From Cavia porcellus (lineage: Eukaryota > Chordata > Mammalia > Rodentia > Caviidae): 64,000 nucleotides of DNA. The stretch is from positions 816,501 through 880,500 of the forward strand of contig NW_026947488.1 in assembly GCF_034190915.1 (NCBI RefSeq). The letters run 5' to 3'. Position numbers and translations under genes: made by a program. The notes under the pieces were generated by a model. That model saw only the letters and a program-made list of their open reading frames with translations, made no database searches and had not been told where the DNA came from. Positions 43,499 to 54,610 of the stretch are shown in pieces; position 1 is the first letter of the stretch; each line of letters begins with the position of its first letter.

Positions 43499-43846
43499 AA
43501 AGGTTAACTGTCAAGGATTGCCGGTTGTTAGTTCTGAGTCTCACTTTTACCTCTGATGTGTCAGGCCCTGTTGCACGGATGCCCTTTACCTCAATGAGAC
43601 AGATACACCATCTTCATTCTGAGGCTTTAGGTGTGGCTGCTTCTCCCCGTGCTACCTGCTTCAGGTGTGCCCTCCATTAGCTCATCCAAAAAGCGCTCAA
43701 AGCTCTCATCATACCTTAACTCAAACTTGAGAACATTTCCTCTTTTCCAACAAGTGGATCTACATGAGACTCACTCTTATGCCACAAGGCCTAGCAGACT
43801 AACCCAGAGAACATCTTAAAAGTATTTGCTTAATAAACAAAGACTG

Positions 43847-43950
43847 GAGCTGGGCATGGTGATGCCTGTAATTCCAGTACTCCATAGGTTGAGGTAGGAG
43901 GATTGCCATGAGTTTGATGATAGCCTGAGCTACACACACACACACACATA
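43847..43950 (+). mobile_element. B1 SINE ending in (CA)n
   Basis: The right half is replaced by a short (CA) run after CCTGAGCTA. Confidence 0.82.
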
Positions 43951-44303
43951 GGAAGACTGCATGGAATCCACCTCTGATATAAATTATAGTAAACACTGGC
44001 CATAGTTGGCAATGGTGGTATCTTTTGCTATTACCAGCCCAATTGTGTCTAGAGGTATGTCATGTGATTCAAGGACACTGAACTTTGTTACATTGGGGCC
44101 AAACCCTATTACCTCTGAACCTCCTCCCAACTCCTGATGTTCCCACTATAGTGGTTCCCAGTGAGAACTCCCACAGGGGCAGATTCACATGCATTCCACT
44201 AGGGCTAGACCAGATGGAAATTCTCCCCCCACCCCACCCAATGCCCTGGTCCTTACACATGTTGCAGGAATACCGCAAAGAATATCATTACAAACAAAAA
44301 GCA

Positions 44304-44393
44304 GGGTGGCCAGGGATATGGCTGAGTGGCATAAGTGCCTGCCAGGTAAGTGCAAGATCTGAGTTTGATCCCCAGTACTATAAAAAAAAAAAA
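44304..44393 (+). mobile_element. ID SINE, intermediate age
   Basis: Abuts the MaLR LTR. Confidence 0.87.
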
Positions 44394-44395
44394 GT

Positions 44396-44757
44396 TGTCT
44401 TCCTTTCTTACTGCTGAGACCAAAACATCTAACACCCAAAGTTAGAGGAAAGGTTTACTGTGGCTCAGTTTATATATAAAGGTCTCAGTCTATAGTCAGC
44501 TGGCTTCAAGGGAGGGTGGCATGGCAAAAGACAAATAGTTCATGGTAAAGCAGGACAGGCAGAAGACAGCCAAGCAGCAACTGCCAGCAGCAGCAAGAAA
44601 GCCTGTCTTAAAAATTTCATTCAACCTGCCCTGCGACCCAACCCAAGGATGGGGCACCCTGAATCCTGGCATTACACCCTGTATCTAGCCAGCTCTGAGA
44701 AGCCCCACCCATTAGTGCATGAGGCTTTCAGAGAACACCTAGATTCAAAGCATGACA
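44396..44757 (-). mobile_element. Second MaLR-type LTR, same family as 10850-11216
   Basis: Read on the minus strand it starts TGTCATGCTTTGAAT and shares with the other copy the blocks TGCCATGCCACCCT, AAACCTTTCCTC and TTTGGGTGTTA in the same order and spacing over 362 bp. Its poly(A) signal has decayed to AGTAAA. A target duplication cannot be seen because an ID element abuts its end. Confidence 0.75.
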
Positions 44758-44841
44758 AGGGTGCACATGTGTGCCTTTTTTTTTTTGTAGAAGAAAATGA
44801 GAAAACATTTCTGTGATGTTACATGAAAAAACACTAGAATA

Positions 44842-44942
44842 GGGGGCCGGGGATTTAGCTCAGCGGCATAAGCGCCTGCCTTGCAAGCGCATGGTCGTGA
44901 CTTTGATCCCTGGTACTGGTAAAAAAAAAAAAAAAAAAAAAA
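44842..44942 (+). mobile_element. Young ID SINE
   Basis: Duplication aaacactagaa on both sides. Confidence 0.93.
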
Positions 44943-45027
44943 GAAACACTAGAAAAGACAATATGAACCACCACAGTGGGTGGAAAATGGAAGCCCGTAT
45001 CTGAGCACTCCTGTGTATCTCTAAAAG

Positions 45028-45122
45028 TGTCCCACTACGGAGTTCAGGCTGGCCTCTAAACCAGTGATCCTCCTGCGTCAGCCACGTGCTAGGATTACAG
45101 GCCTGCACCACCATGCCCAGCC
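45028..45122 (-). mobile_element. B1 SINE, 3'-truncated
   Basis: Lacks the tail-side end. Confidence 0.8.
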
Positions 45123-46005
45123 TTTGATTTTAACCCTGTGAACAAAACTGTCTTGAAACATGTAACCCACAAGGAGTCTGTGCACCTCAGGACCCATCTA
45201 GTCATCACATGCACACTTCCCCACCTCCCATTCAAGACTGCTTGAGAGGCAAAGTTGGACACAGCAGCCCAAACATCCTTCCCTGTGACAGCTGTTGGGA
45301 CCTCAACCTCCAGCCTACACTGGTTGTTGCCTCTGCTCTCTGGACCTAACCCATAGGCCACCCCGGGAGAGGGCCTCACCTGTGTCATCTTAGCACTTCT
45401 GACTTAAGCAACTTCCAAACTTGCCTTGTTCATTTTAGAACTTTGGGTTTTAGTTACCATTTTTATATCAAATAGCCTCCTCAACTGTAAAACAAGTATC
45501 TTCAAAGAAATCTTGTGACCATGGGGTTTCACACCTCTGTCTATGGCTCTCACATTGGTGGCCTAAGGACCAGGATCCTCTCCTTTCCATTACCCACTTC
45601 AATCTGATGAGATCCTTGAATTGAGATGTAACCCAGCATCATAGTAAGGGTCAACACAACCTTTCCTATGTCAGTGGTCTATGCAACAACAGCTCAACAG
45701 TAACTGAACTAGATGTTCCCAGTGGCAGGGAGTTCCTCTCAGTAGGGTAAATCTTAAGTAGTTGGCAAGTCCCTCAATGCTGGATCAAAGAAGACACTGC
45801 AGGCTTCTAAAAAATGGGCTTCATGGGGCTTCTTCACAGATGCCACCTTATTCTCCTACCTTCACAGCATCACACATTTGCAGTTTGTGACTGGCCCTTG
45901 CCTGCCTCCCAAAATGCTGTGGGCTTATGACAAGAAGGACTTATGTACTGGTTTCCTTACCACTTTTATCAAATCCTAAAGACACATCCAATAAGCATAT
46001 GTGGA
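45123..46005. other. Intergenic sequence between TPD52L2 and DNAJC5
   Basis: About 0.9 kb without recognised repeat or gene, between the TPD52L2 poly(A) site and the SINE cluster upstream of DNAJC5. Confidence 0.55.
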
Positions 46006-46009
46006 TTTT

Positions 46010-47510
46010 TCCCCAAAAGAATGCTTTATTGACAAATTGCCCATTTATTCATTTTAGAAAGATGTATCAATGACCTATTCCTGCAACTGCAACCTGCCTT
46101 ATCATACCCTACGGCAGTTAACCATAGAAAAAGAACATTAAGGGCTCACCGCCAGCCCCTGCATCCTCATTGTGCTTGCTGTGCAGCCCTACGGGTATCC
46201 AAAGTGGCCAGGGATCCTTGGTCATCAGAGGACACATATCCTACCAAAGTGGACAGTGAGCAGTTCCTTCCGCTTCCAAGATGCAAACACATGCACACAG
46301 CACGCAAGGTCTTGGTGCCTTGCTAAGAGCCACTAAGGCACACAGCTGCCCCTCCAGACATGTCTGACACACGGGACCCCAGTGTGAGAGGGGCTACCAG
46401 GGTGTGGCAGTTTGAAAATGAAACATCTGTAGCTCCTGAGAAAAGGTAGCAGCAGAGTTCTAGCTGATCCCAAGCCCCATTTCCAACATGATCTGCAGGG
46501 CTGGTGGTGCTTCTCCTGCAACCTGTGAGCAAGCAGGCAGGCTGGGCCACGCCTCAGCCAGTCAGTGCTATGCAGAGGCACATCTTGTTCAACGGTGTTA
46601 AAATCAGAGGGTTTCTTTCTCTCTGCCCCTCCTGCCCTCAGAGACCCAAAAGCTGCCTGTGCTAGAGTAGGGAGCCAGAGGAAATGCCAGTCTTTGTGAG
46701 AATCAAGTTCTTCATACTAGAAGGTGCCACTTAGATAAGCATACTAATTGGTCAGGCCAATTACATGGACCAGATACGACATGGACCAGATGCAAAACTG
46801 TACACAATGCTCAGAATCTATTACAGAACATATATGTATAGCATAAGGCGATGTAAGGCTTGAATTTCAGCTTGAGTCTAAAGAATATTCTCTAATGATA
46901 AGGCTAAAGCTGCTTTGCCAAATTTTAATTTTTGAGGAGTCCACTGCATTTAAAAAATAGTAAATCTGCTTGTCAAATTAGTGTAACAACTAGGCAGCTG
47001 CTGACAATGTTTCTGAGGTCTCAGAAAATGGACAATTCTCTTATTCAGCATCTCCTGGCAAAAACTGGGCTCTGGCAGTGCATTCTTGGTGAACATACGC
47101 TACCTGTGAGTTCAGGAAACAGGAGGGGAGGCCAGAAAATGTTGCTTGTTTCATATTCTTATGTGTCTTCTTCCTGCTAAGTTCTGGGGAGCTATCAAAA
47201 TTCCCAAGAGGGGCATAATTTTGGGCCTATTACTCCCCAGACCCTCCACCCTGTCCATTTCCTGTGGCCCTGAAAAGGACAGCACAGTGATCTGCTTCAC
47301 CTATGAACTTTTAGTGTAAAACATTTATATACAGGATTGTTTTCTAACTCTTGCGAAGGCAGCGGTCACATCTGCACGTGAAGGAGCATGATTGCCCTCA
47401 AAACCAACTGTTCAGTCGTCCCAGCTGGTGGCTCCATTGCGCAGAGTTGTAGCTGTGATGATGAAGGTGTGCTTGCACCTGTTCCATGGCTTGGCGACAC
47501 TATCGCAGGT
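46010..47510 (-). other. TPD52L2: TPD52L2 3'UTR
   Basis: About 1.5 kb of SINE-free sequence runs from the stop codon to a pair of AATAAA signals. Its length and lack of repeats, in a window otherwise full of SINEs, agree with an exonic 3'UTR. Open frames within it on the minus strand are not coding. Confidence 0.8.
46025..46049 (-). terminator. TPD52L2: TPD52L2 tandem poly(A) signals
   Basis: AATAAA occurs twice on the minus strand (complements of 46044-46049 and 46025-46030), 19 nt apart. Cleavage would be expected 10-30 nt beyond the second, near 46000-46015. Confidence 0.7.
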
Positions 47511-47606
47511 TTAGAAAGGTGAGTGATCTGGCAGGGGTGGGTCAGCACTCCCCGCTGGGGAACAGATGCTGTCACTGCCATTCTCTCTGCCGCCCACAAC
47601 CTTAGA
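47511..47606 (-). CDS. TPD52L2: TPD52L2 last coding exon and stop
   Basis: The frame reads SKVVGGRENGSDSICSPAGS, then ADPPLPDHSPF, then TAA. The start and the terminal Pro-Phe match the TPD54 C terminus; the middle of the tail has drifted, as expected for a disordered end. The acceptor is TTTCTTTGTAG (complement of 47607 onwards). Length 96 nt including the stop. The 3'UTR follows in the same exon. Confidence 0.95.
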   Translation of the reverse strand, partial: SKVVGGRENGSDSICSPAGSADPPLPDHSPF

Positions 47607-47713
47607 CTACAAAGAAAAAGATCAAGAAAGCAAAACCTGAGACATAGAGGACATGCATGGTAAGTCCTAGATTTAGTTCAACTCTCTACATAAGCTTACG
47701 TAATACAAAAAAA

Positions 47714-47832
47714 TACTCAGCAGGCTGAGGTAGGAAGATTGCAAGTTCTAGCCACCCCACACAACTTCGCAAGACTATTTCAAAATATAAAAACGGTTAC
47801 TCCACACAGATGGCCTAGGTTCAGTCTGCAGG
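47714..47832 (+). mobile_element. B1-dID remnant
   Basis: Right arm of the B1 half and GGCCTAGGTTCAGTCTGCAG of the dID half; just outside the last TPD52L2 exon. Confidence 0.6.
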
Positions 47833-47992
47833 GTGGAATGGGAGAGAAGGAAGAGAGGAGGACAGGGAAAGCAAGAGCAGTTAGTCCAGCAAGAAACAAA
47901 GGAATAGGTCACCTCACCGACAGGCAAAGGAATGGGTAGGTCCCCAGGAAATTATATAGCGTGGTAGAGGCCAATCCCAAAAGGCTACATGC

Positions 47993-48121
47993 TGCTCAGC
48001 ATGGTGGTCCACACCGCCTGGGGTCAGCATTCAGGAGGAAGGCTGAAGCAGCACCACACAGTGAGTTCAAGGCCAGCCTGAACTACAGAGCAAGACTCTG
48101 TCAAAAAAAAAAAAAAAAAAA
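47993..48121 (+). mobile_element. B1 SINE, internally deleted
   Basis: Clear CACAGTGAGTTCAAGGCCAG and poly(A) tail. Confidence 0.85.
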
Positions 48122-48433
48122 GGACTATATACTACTATATGCCCACTATGTGACACTTTTGAAGTGTCAAAATTCTAGAGACAGAGAAAAGGTTGGCAAA
48201 GTAGGAGCAGGAGAAGGTAGATATGTCATAAGAACCACAGAGTGATTTTGATGGGTACGGAAGTCCGCCTTTATGCCCTGTTTAGGAGACTGTACAAGAT
48301 GTGAACACTGCACTAAAGCCCATAAAAGGTACAAGACATTTCTCTAAATAGCTTCCTACAGTAAGCCTGCAATAAATGGAAAGTGACATGATATGTGACA
48401 CCTACAGAGAACTAACAGCATAGGAACAATTAC

Positions 48434-48482
48434 CTTTATGGTCCCCACTCGGTCTTCAAATGACTTGAAGGTGGCAGAGTTC
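48434..48482 (-). CDS. TPD52L2: TPD52L2 exon encoding NSATFKSFEDRVGTIK
   Basis: One base completes the Arg codon, then 16 codons read NSATFKSFEDRVGTIK, a hallmark of the TPD52 family. The acceptor is TCTCTTTAAAG and the donor is ATAAAG then GTAATT, a weaker donor with T at +5 and +6. Length 49 nt, ending in phase 0 to join the last exon (SKVVGG). Confidence 0.95.
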
Positions 48483-48707
48483 CTTTAAAGAGAAAGGGCA
48501 GAGGTATAAGTGTGAAGAGCAACCTCAGGGATACCCTCTTCGATCTGAAGGGCTTCAGATCCAGGTTCTTACCAGGAGCCCAGTCAGCATCCAGGGACTC
48601 CCCAGGTCAGATGCCTGCCAATGAGTCAGGCTCAGACATCATACTGAGGCACTACAAATCCTGAATGCTTGGCACACTCCTGCCACACTTTAAATGTATC
48701 CCCTGGA

Positions 48708-48815
48708 ACCCTGGTATGGTGGCACATACTTATAATCCCCTTACTCAAGAGGGTGAAGCAGAAGAATCTCTAGTTTGAAGACACTAGGAGTTACAAAGCC
48801 CATGTCTCAATCCCT
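48708..48815 (+). mobile_element. B1 SINE, diverged
   Basis: Left arm good, right arm degenerate. Confidence 0.78.
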
Positions 48816-48987
48816 ACCCCAGCCAACACACCCTTGGCTTTCTGCACTAAGGCTGTGGGAAGTCCTGGAGTCCTTCACTCACATCTCTTACAGAAGCAGT
48901 TCTGGAGGGGTAAGGTAGCAGAGGAGAAAATAGGCCAGTCCCCATCCCATGGCTTCACACAATCAGATCTCTAAGACTCCCTTGATG

Positions 48988-49120
48988 CACCAGGCATGGT
49001 GGCACACACCTGTAATCCCAGCACTTGGGAGGCTAAGGCAGGAAGATCAACACAAATTTGAGGCCTGCCTGGGCTACACAGCAAGACTCTGTCTCAAGAA
49101 GAAACAAACAAACAAAAAAG
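48988..49120 (+). mobile_element. B1 SINE, unduplicated
   Basis: Near-consensus but without the internal duplication. Confidence 0.9.
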
Positions 49121-49371
49121 ATTCTCCTGATAAAAATGGGTCGTGCTGAGCCATGCTGTGCCTGACCAAGCAGATGAGACCAACAGACCATGCTGCAGGT
49201 GCTCCTGGAGAATCCTTAAGAAAAATGAAGCCTCCAGAGAAGCTTCTTGCAGGGGTGCCACTGTCTATGACAGCTTTACCACCTTCTGCCTACTGACCCT
49301 GCAAGGAGCCAGGGCCAGAACCTGGGAATTTCAGGATAGAGCCCAGTTTGGCAGAATGGACTCCTCTAGAG

Positions 49372-49513
49372 CAAGGGTCCCCAACCTTTGGGACACAGAC
49401 CAGTGCCATTCTGTGGCCTGTTAAGAACTAGGCAGGCAGGCAGGCAAGCGAAGCTTCATCCAAATTTACAGCTGTTCTCTGATCCCTGGCACCAAAAAGG
49501 TTGGGGACTACTG
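49372..49513. mobile_element. 142-bp hAT-type MITE
   Basis: The left end CAAGGGTCCCCAACCTTTGG is the inverse of the right end (reversed: CAGTAGTCCCCAACCTTTTTGG). The element is flanked by octamers CTCTAGAG and CTCAAGAG (7 of 8). The interior (gtggcctgttaagaacta, gcgaagcttcatc, atttacagctg) resembles an old eutherian nonautonomous DNA transposon. It lies 214 bp from the 42-nt TPD52L2 exon. Confidence 0.75.
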
Positions 49514-49727
49514 CTCAAGAGGCCTCAGGATAGAAGCCTCAGTTCCATGAGTTCTTCCTCACCAGTCTAAAGGGGTCTTTTCTAGTCCTCAGCCAACAGG
49601 AAGCTGCCAGGGAATGGTATACTGCATTTGGGGATATAAGAAATACAAGGTGTAATTGATGGATGCTGCCCTGCCCCCACCCAGAGACACCATAGCTCTG
49701 AAGCAACAGGGAACAAGCGTACTTTAC

Positions 49728-49769
49728 CTCATGACTGGCATACTTATCGAGTGGCGGATGGAGTAGCTG
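49728..49769 (-). CDS. TPD52L2: TPD52L2 42-nt exon with tandem CAGCAG acceptor
   Basis: The frame reads SSYSIRHSISMPVM followed by a split Arg codon, the second half of the TPD54 alternative insert. The donor is ATGAG then GTAAAG. The acceptor region reads CCAAGCAGCAG, so splicing can use either of two AGs three bases apart, giving a 42-nt (Ser-Ser) or 39-nt (single Ser) exon. Both keep the frame. Together with the 27-nt exon it adds 23 residues, the difference between the 206- and 229-residue forms. Confidence 0.9.
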
Positions 49770-50059
49770 CTGCTTGGAAGCATGGTAGAAGCAGAGAGGG
49801 AAGCAAGTTAGCACAGGCTTCAGACTGGCAGGCACTCGCTGGCCTGGCTCACAAGTAAACCAACTTTGCAGGGTAGAAGAGGGACCCTACTTCAAGCAGA
49901 ATTGGAATGAGCCCACTCTACATAATGCCAGAAGAAAATCAACTTAAGGTACCTCTCTCCCAGATCCATAAAGGTAGCCAAGGCCACCTGGTAGAGTGCC
50001 ACCGCCACAGTAGAACAGTAAAACAATAATATGTAAGGAATTCTACATATGGGGTTTTT

Positions 50060-50191
50060 TCTTTTTCTTTCTTTCTTTTTTTTTTTTTTTTTTTTTTTTT
50101 TGTCTTTTTCATTTTTATCGGTACCGGAGATCGAACTCATGACGGTCTGCTTGCAAGGCAGGCGCTTATGCCGCTGAGCTAAATCCCCAGC
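50060..50191 (-). mobile_element. Young ID SINE
   Basis: Exact 17-bp duplication ctacatatggggttttt at 50043-50059 and 50192-50208. Confidence 0.95.
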
Positions 50192-50515
50192 CTACATATG
50201 GGGTTTTTAAAATCATTTGCTCCATGGAAGTTTCAGGTATCTTCACATCAAGGTAACTCATTTTGTGGCAAAAGAGAAGCACTCAGGTCAAGTAAAATGT
50301 CAATGAAAGCCTTGGGTCCAGCTGCAGTGTACAGTGGTGCATAAACATCTTTATTGCCCAAAAAGTGTATTTTGTCAGCACAAGGGAATGGTACCCTGGA
50401 GAGGAATATCTATGAAAGAGCTTTCCACTAATAAATGAAACAAAACTCAGCCTAAGGGACAGGACTGCTTCACAGGGAGCAAGGAAACAGGATCCACTTT
50501 TGAAAGGGTGAAGAA

Positions 50516-50665
50516 AGTTGGGCATAGTGGGACACACCTGTAATCCCAGCACTCAGAGGCAGAGGCAGGAGGATCATTCTGAGTTCAAAACCAGCCTGGC
50601 TATAAAGTGAGCTGAAGGCCAGCCTGGACTGAACTGCACAGTGAGACCCTTTCTCAAAAATACAA
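50516..50665 (+). mobile_element. B1 SINE
   Basis: Duplicated; mixed AAAG tail. Confidence 0.9.
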
Positions 50666-50707
50666 AAAAGAAAAAAAAAAAAGAAAAGAAAAGAATAAAG
50701 AAAGAAA

Positions 50708-50850
50708 GCCAAGCATAGTAGCACATGCCTGTAATCCTAGCGCTCAGGAGGCTAAGGCAGGAAGATCATTGCAAATTGAAGACCAGCCTGGGTTACAAAA
50801 CCCTATTTCAAAAAGACCAAAATAAATAAATAAATAAATAAGTAAATAAA
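50708..50850 (+). mobile_element. B1 SINE with (AAAT)n tail
   Basis: Unduplicated; tail repeats at 50819-50850. Confidence 0.88.
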
Positions 50851-51279
50851 AACAAAAACAAACCACCAACAAAGAAAGAAAGAAAGGGTGAAGAAGAGCA
50901 AGAAAGCAGGCATCATCCCTCTATGTCAAGTGATTCTTTTTGGGAATAAACCTAAGTACGGATGCTGTGATGCATTTACTGCATGAGCCCGGGTCACCCA
51001 CTGGCTACCCCAAGAACAGGCAGCCAAAGGAACCCAAGTGTGAAATAAACAGAGGACAACGTGTCAGGGAGACCTGGGAGAAGTCTCTGCATGGCAAGTT
51101 GCTGGCCAACAGCCTTCAAAGCAGTGACAACACAGTAGGTGCTATCCCATGAAGGGGGCTCTCCCACGGCTCCACCCACATACATCCACCCAGTACAGTC
51201 TCCCAAGGGCCCCACCAGAATCTATCCTGTCCTGATTCAGAAACAAACCTTCCACAAGGGTGTCCAGGGTCAGTCTTAC

Positions 51280-51306
51280 CTAAAGGAGTGTGAGAATGGA
51301 TGAGCC
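51280..51306 (-). CDS. TPD52L2: TPD52L2 27-nt microexon (alternative cassette)
   Basis: GG CTC ATC CAT TC-type sequence on the minus strand encodes AHPFSHSF after the Arg codon that closes exon 5. It is bounded by a CCACTTTCAG acceptor and a GTAAGA donor. This is the start of the alternative insert AHPFSHSF known from longer TPD54 isoforms. Length 27 nt, nine codons, so inclusion or skipping is frame-neutral. It is far too short for open-frame searches and was found by looking for the family peptide between exons. Confidence 0.88.
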   Translation of the reverse strand, partial: GSSILTLL

Positions 51307-51903
51307 CTGAAAGTGGCAGCAGGAAAAGAAGAAAGCCAGTGTTAAGTAAGGGAGGCTAATGCCAACCACAATCCCCATGGCAGCCCCAGGCCCTTCTGCT
51401 CAAGCACCAGAAGGCCAAGCAAGGACAGTGTATGGAAAGGAACTCCATGGCTGCTCCTGTCGTTCTTACACGACCAGGAACAGCACGACACACGGCCAGT
51501 CCTGGCTCTATGAGGCTCCTAAGAATACCTCCCAGTACTGTGGTCCCCATGTATGACAGGCTCCTGTGCCTACACCCTGTTTGGAGCTTTTGAAGACAAA
51601 AAGAGGACCAAAGACAATTCTAGAAGAAAAGGGGCCCTGTGAACAGCACAAAGGCTTGAAATGAGCCAGTAAGATTGGGCCAATACTCCACATCCAGAGT
51701 AGCCTTGTTCTCCAAGCTGAGTTGAAACACAAGCACCATAAGAGATGAGGAACACCCTCAGGGCCACGCACTTCTGCTTTGAGTTCTAGCTCCACACACA
51801 GAGGGTGCCCAGGAAATGTGTAGTATGAGGGGAGCTGTTGGACTGGGGACAACGGAGCTGGCCACTCCTCCATGGTGCAACTGGGCCCCATGTTTGTTCG
51901 TTT

Positions 51904-52010
51904 GCTTTTTGTTTTTTGTCTTTTTCCTTTTTATCGGTACCAGGGATCAAACTCACAACTAGCTGCTTGCAAGGCAGATGCTTATGCCGCTGAGCTAAAT
52001 CCCCAGCCCC
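51904..52010 (-). mobile_element. Young ID SINE
   Basis: Near-consensus; no clear duplication. Confidence 0.9.
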
Positions 52011-52409
52011 CGGGCCCTCCACTTCTAACACACTAGAAGCCAAAACAGGTCATTCCCAATAAGGACAGAACAACTGAAGATGGTGAACCTAGCAGAAACC
52101 ACTCTCTGGCTCCCATACAGTTTTCCCCTCTCCCCCTCCATCTTCTCAGGTCCTAGGGCACACCAGAGGCTATGGGGCCAGGGATGCCCCCGGACAGGCC
52201 CACTGTGGACAGAGCTATCCGGCACAAGGCCTGGACTTAGGTCAAAAAGAGCCTATAAGGGGCTGCACACTCCTAAACTCATGTTGTCAGCTACCTAAGA
52301 CTCCCTCTCACTCCAGAAAGACCCAAGCTCTCAGCCTCAGTCTGTAACCCAGGAGGCCTTAGAAACCACAGAAACCACCTCTGACCACCTGGTGAAATGA
52401 CAGAGATCT

Positions 52410-52566
52410 GGCCAGGTGTAGTTGCATGCAACTGTAATCCCAGCACTCAGGAGGCCGAGGAAGGAGGATTGCTTGAATTTGAGACCAGCATGGGCTACTT
52501 GTGAGTTCAAGACTAGCCTGAACTACATAGCAAGACTCTGTCTCAAAAAAAACAAAAAAGAAAAGA
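52410..52566 (+). mobile_element. B1 SINE
   Basis: Flanked by gaaatgaca. Confidence 0.9.
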
Positions 52567-52569
52567 AAT

Positions 52570-53340
52570 GACAAGGATCATCAAGGCCTTGAGAGTTTAG
52601 AGGTCACAACACCATTAGAAACACCAACAGAAGTGCCCTGAGAAGGAAGACACAACAGCAAATAGGGCACATTTGGGTACCTTGGTCGCAAACAGCCAAA
52701 TGCAGAGATGGTTCCTCTGACTCTGCCCTGAGGCCAGGGCCACAGCAGCATGTGCCAGGGACCCTGCTTGCTGCCTACTACAGCTTGGAGGCCACATACC
52801 AGAAGGGCTGCAGCAAACCCCAGTTCTCAGACAACACATGCTTTATTCCTTGTCACAGAAGTAGCAACAAAGAAACATGTTTCCACAAAAAGGCAGGTCC
52901 ATAAAAACTGCCCTATTCCAGCAGCCAGGACTGAGCCATGAAAGAGGGCCACACACAGGGACCCCCCAGCCTTTGGGAACACAGCCAAAGCCTGTGAAAA
53001 GGCACATGTGGGAGACACAACTGAAGAACGTTCATAGGGTATTTCCAGGGGTCAGAAACTGTTCAAAACAGAGACCTGGGGGTAAGGGGTAGATGGCCTC
53101 AAACAAAAAAGAAAAACAACTCCAGGGCAAAAGCTATCACTTAAGGGCAGACTAATATGTCCTCACCTCTGGCTCAGCAATCAAAAGGTAGACAGCAGCA
53201 AACAGAAGGACTTCCCCAACCCAGCCAAGGTCCAGCAGTTGGTACAGCCACACTCACTCTGTGCACCTGAGTCCCAGCTCGAGGATGGCTTCTCTGAGCC
53301 TCCAGTTCCTCAGCATGCAAGCCCAGTCAGGCTAAGGTCT
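52570..53340. other. TPD52L2 intron sequence without recognised feature
   Basis: Nothing recognised between the B1 and exon 5. Confidence 0.5.
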
Positions 53341-53343
53341 CAC

Positions 53344-53445
53344 CTCATGTCTCCGAGCTTCCTGCTAATGGCAGAGCCCATGGTGGACAAGGCAGCAGAT
53401 GTCTTCTGTCCTGCCTGAGAGAGTGTTTCCTGTGTCTTCCTGTAG
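53344..53445 (-). CDS. TPD52L2: TPD52L2 exon 5
   Basis: The frame reads YRKTQETLSQAGQKTSAALS, then TMGSAISRKLGDM, matching the TPD52-family region with the KTQETLSQAGQKTSAA signature, part of the lipid-packing-sensing C-terminal half described for TPD54. The acceptor AGCTCAG is clear although its pyrimidine tract is modest. The donor is ATGAG then GTGAGA. The 102-nt exon is in phase with both neighbours. Its last two bases (AG) can be completed to Arg by G from either the next small exon or the exon at 48434, so skipping keeps the frame. Confidence 0.95.
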
Positions 53446-53449
53446 CTGA

Positions 53450-54445
53450 GAAAAAGGCACGCCAGTTAAGACTAACCAAGTAGCACAACTAGGCACAACC
53501 CCCTGCCCAGGAAACAAAGTGCAAGAGAGCACCCAAGGAAAGGTGAGGAGTCTGCTGGGTAACGGGCACTGCCTGGGCTGCTACGGAGGGGCAGTGCACG
53601 GGCAGTGTAGACTCAGCATGCTTCCACTAGAGTCACAATCCCCCAACTCTGAGATGAATTTCTTCCTCCTATAGTTCAGACAATGTATCTCTCCCTCACC
53701 TGAAATTTAGCACTCTTATCTTACCCTAGGAAAAGCAATGCCTATGAAATACAGAGAAAACAGCCCAAGAAGGTCTGGTTTCATGCCTGGATAGGCAGCG
53801 CTAGAATACCAGAAGCCGAAAGTTAGTCCTCAGCTCCTTACTGACACGGCCAACGCAGACTCAAAGCTTCCCTTTCCTTCTCTCATGTAAGAGTCTTCCA
53901 AGTGGTAGAAACGCAAGCTTAACCACAGCCTTGGGAGTACCTGTCATCTGTGGGGTGGGTGCCTTTTCCAGACAAGTACCCTCACCCTCCAGCACTATCT
54001 GCACAATGTCCTTTTAGAACACGGGACCATCCTGCTCTCATGCCCCCGTTACACAGTGCAGGAGTAAGGTCTTGACCCAATGCAAAGACTGCCACTCCAG
54101 TATCCCAACCTACCCCTCCAGTGCCAACCCCTCTGTGGGCATATTTCAGAGACCTTGCTGTATAACCTCAATATCAGCAGAACATGTACAGGTAGGACGT
54201 GGTGGTCAAAGGGATGCTCTTGGGCCTGATCTAAGAATCAACATATGAGGCTGCCAGCTCTTGCCCAGCTGTCACCACAAATGAAAGATATGGCAACCTC
54301 CAACATGACAAAGCCCATCACCAAAACTCATGTTAAAAGCATTCTGGCCAAAATTTCTTACTCAGGAAAGCCAGGGAACCTGAGGTCAAGTCAAGGGCAG
54401 ACAAGACTTCCAAGGCTATGTGACACTGTCAGGCTAAAAATGTTT
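53450..54445. other. TPD52L2 intron 4 sequence without recognised feature
   Basis: About 1 kb of SINE-free sequence. No exon was recognised. Confidence 0.5.
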
Positions 54446-54452
54446 TTCCCTG

Positions 54453-54610
54453 AGCTGGGCGTGGTGGCTTACGCCTGTAATCCCAGCACTTGAGAGGCTG
54501 AGGTGGGAGGATCATTGTGAGTTCCAGACCAGCCTGGGCTACAAAGTGAGCACAAGGCCAGCCTGAACTGCATAGCGAGACCCCATCTCAAAAAAAAAAA
54601 AAAAAAAAAA
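54453..54610 (+). mobile_element. Young B1 SINE, consensus-like
   Basis: CTGGGCGTGGTGGCTTACGC keeps CpGs; internally duplicated; duplication aaaatgttYttccc on both sides. Among the youngest B1s here. Confidence 0.94.

Noticed and set aside
46323..46581. Overlapping minus-strand frames near 46.3-46.6 kb
   Set aside because: They lie in the TPD52L2 3'UTR, downstream of the true stop at 47511.
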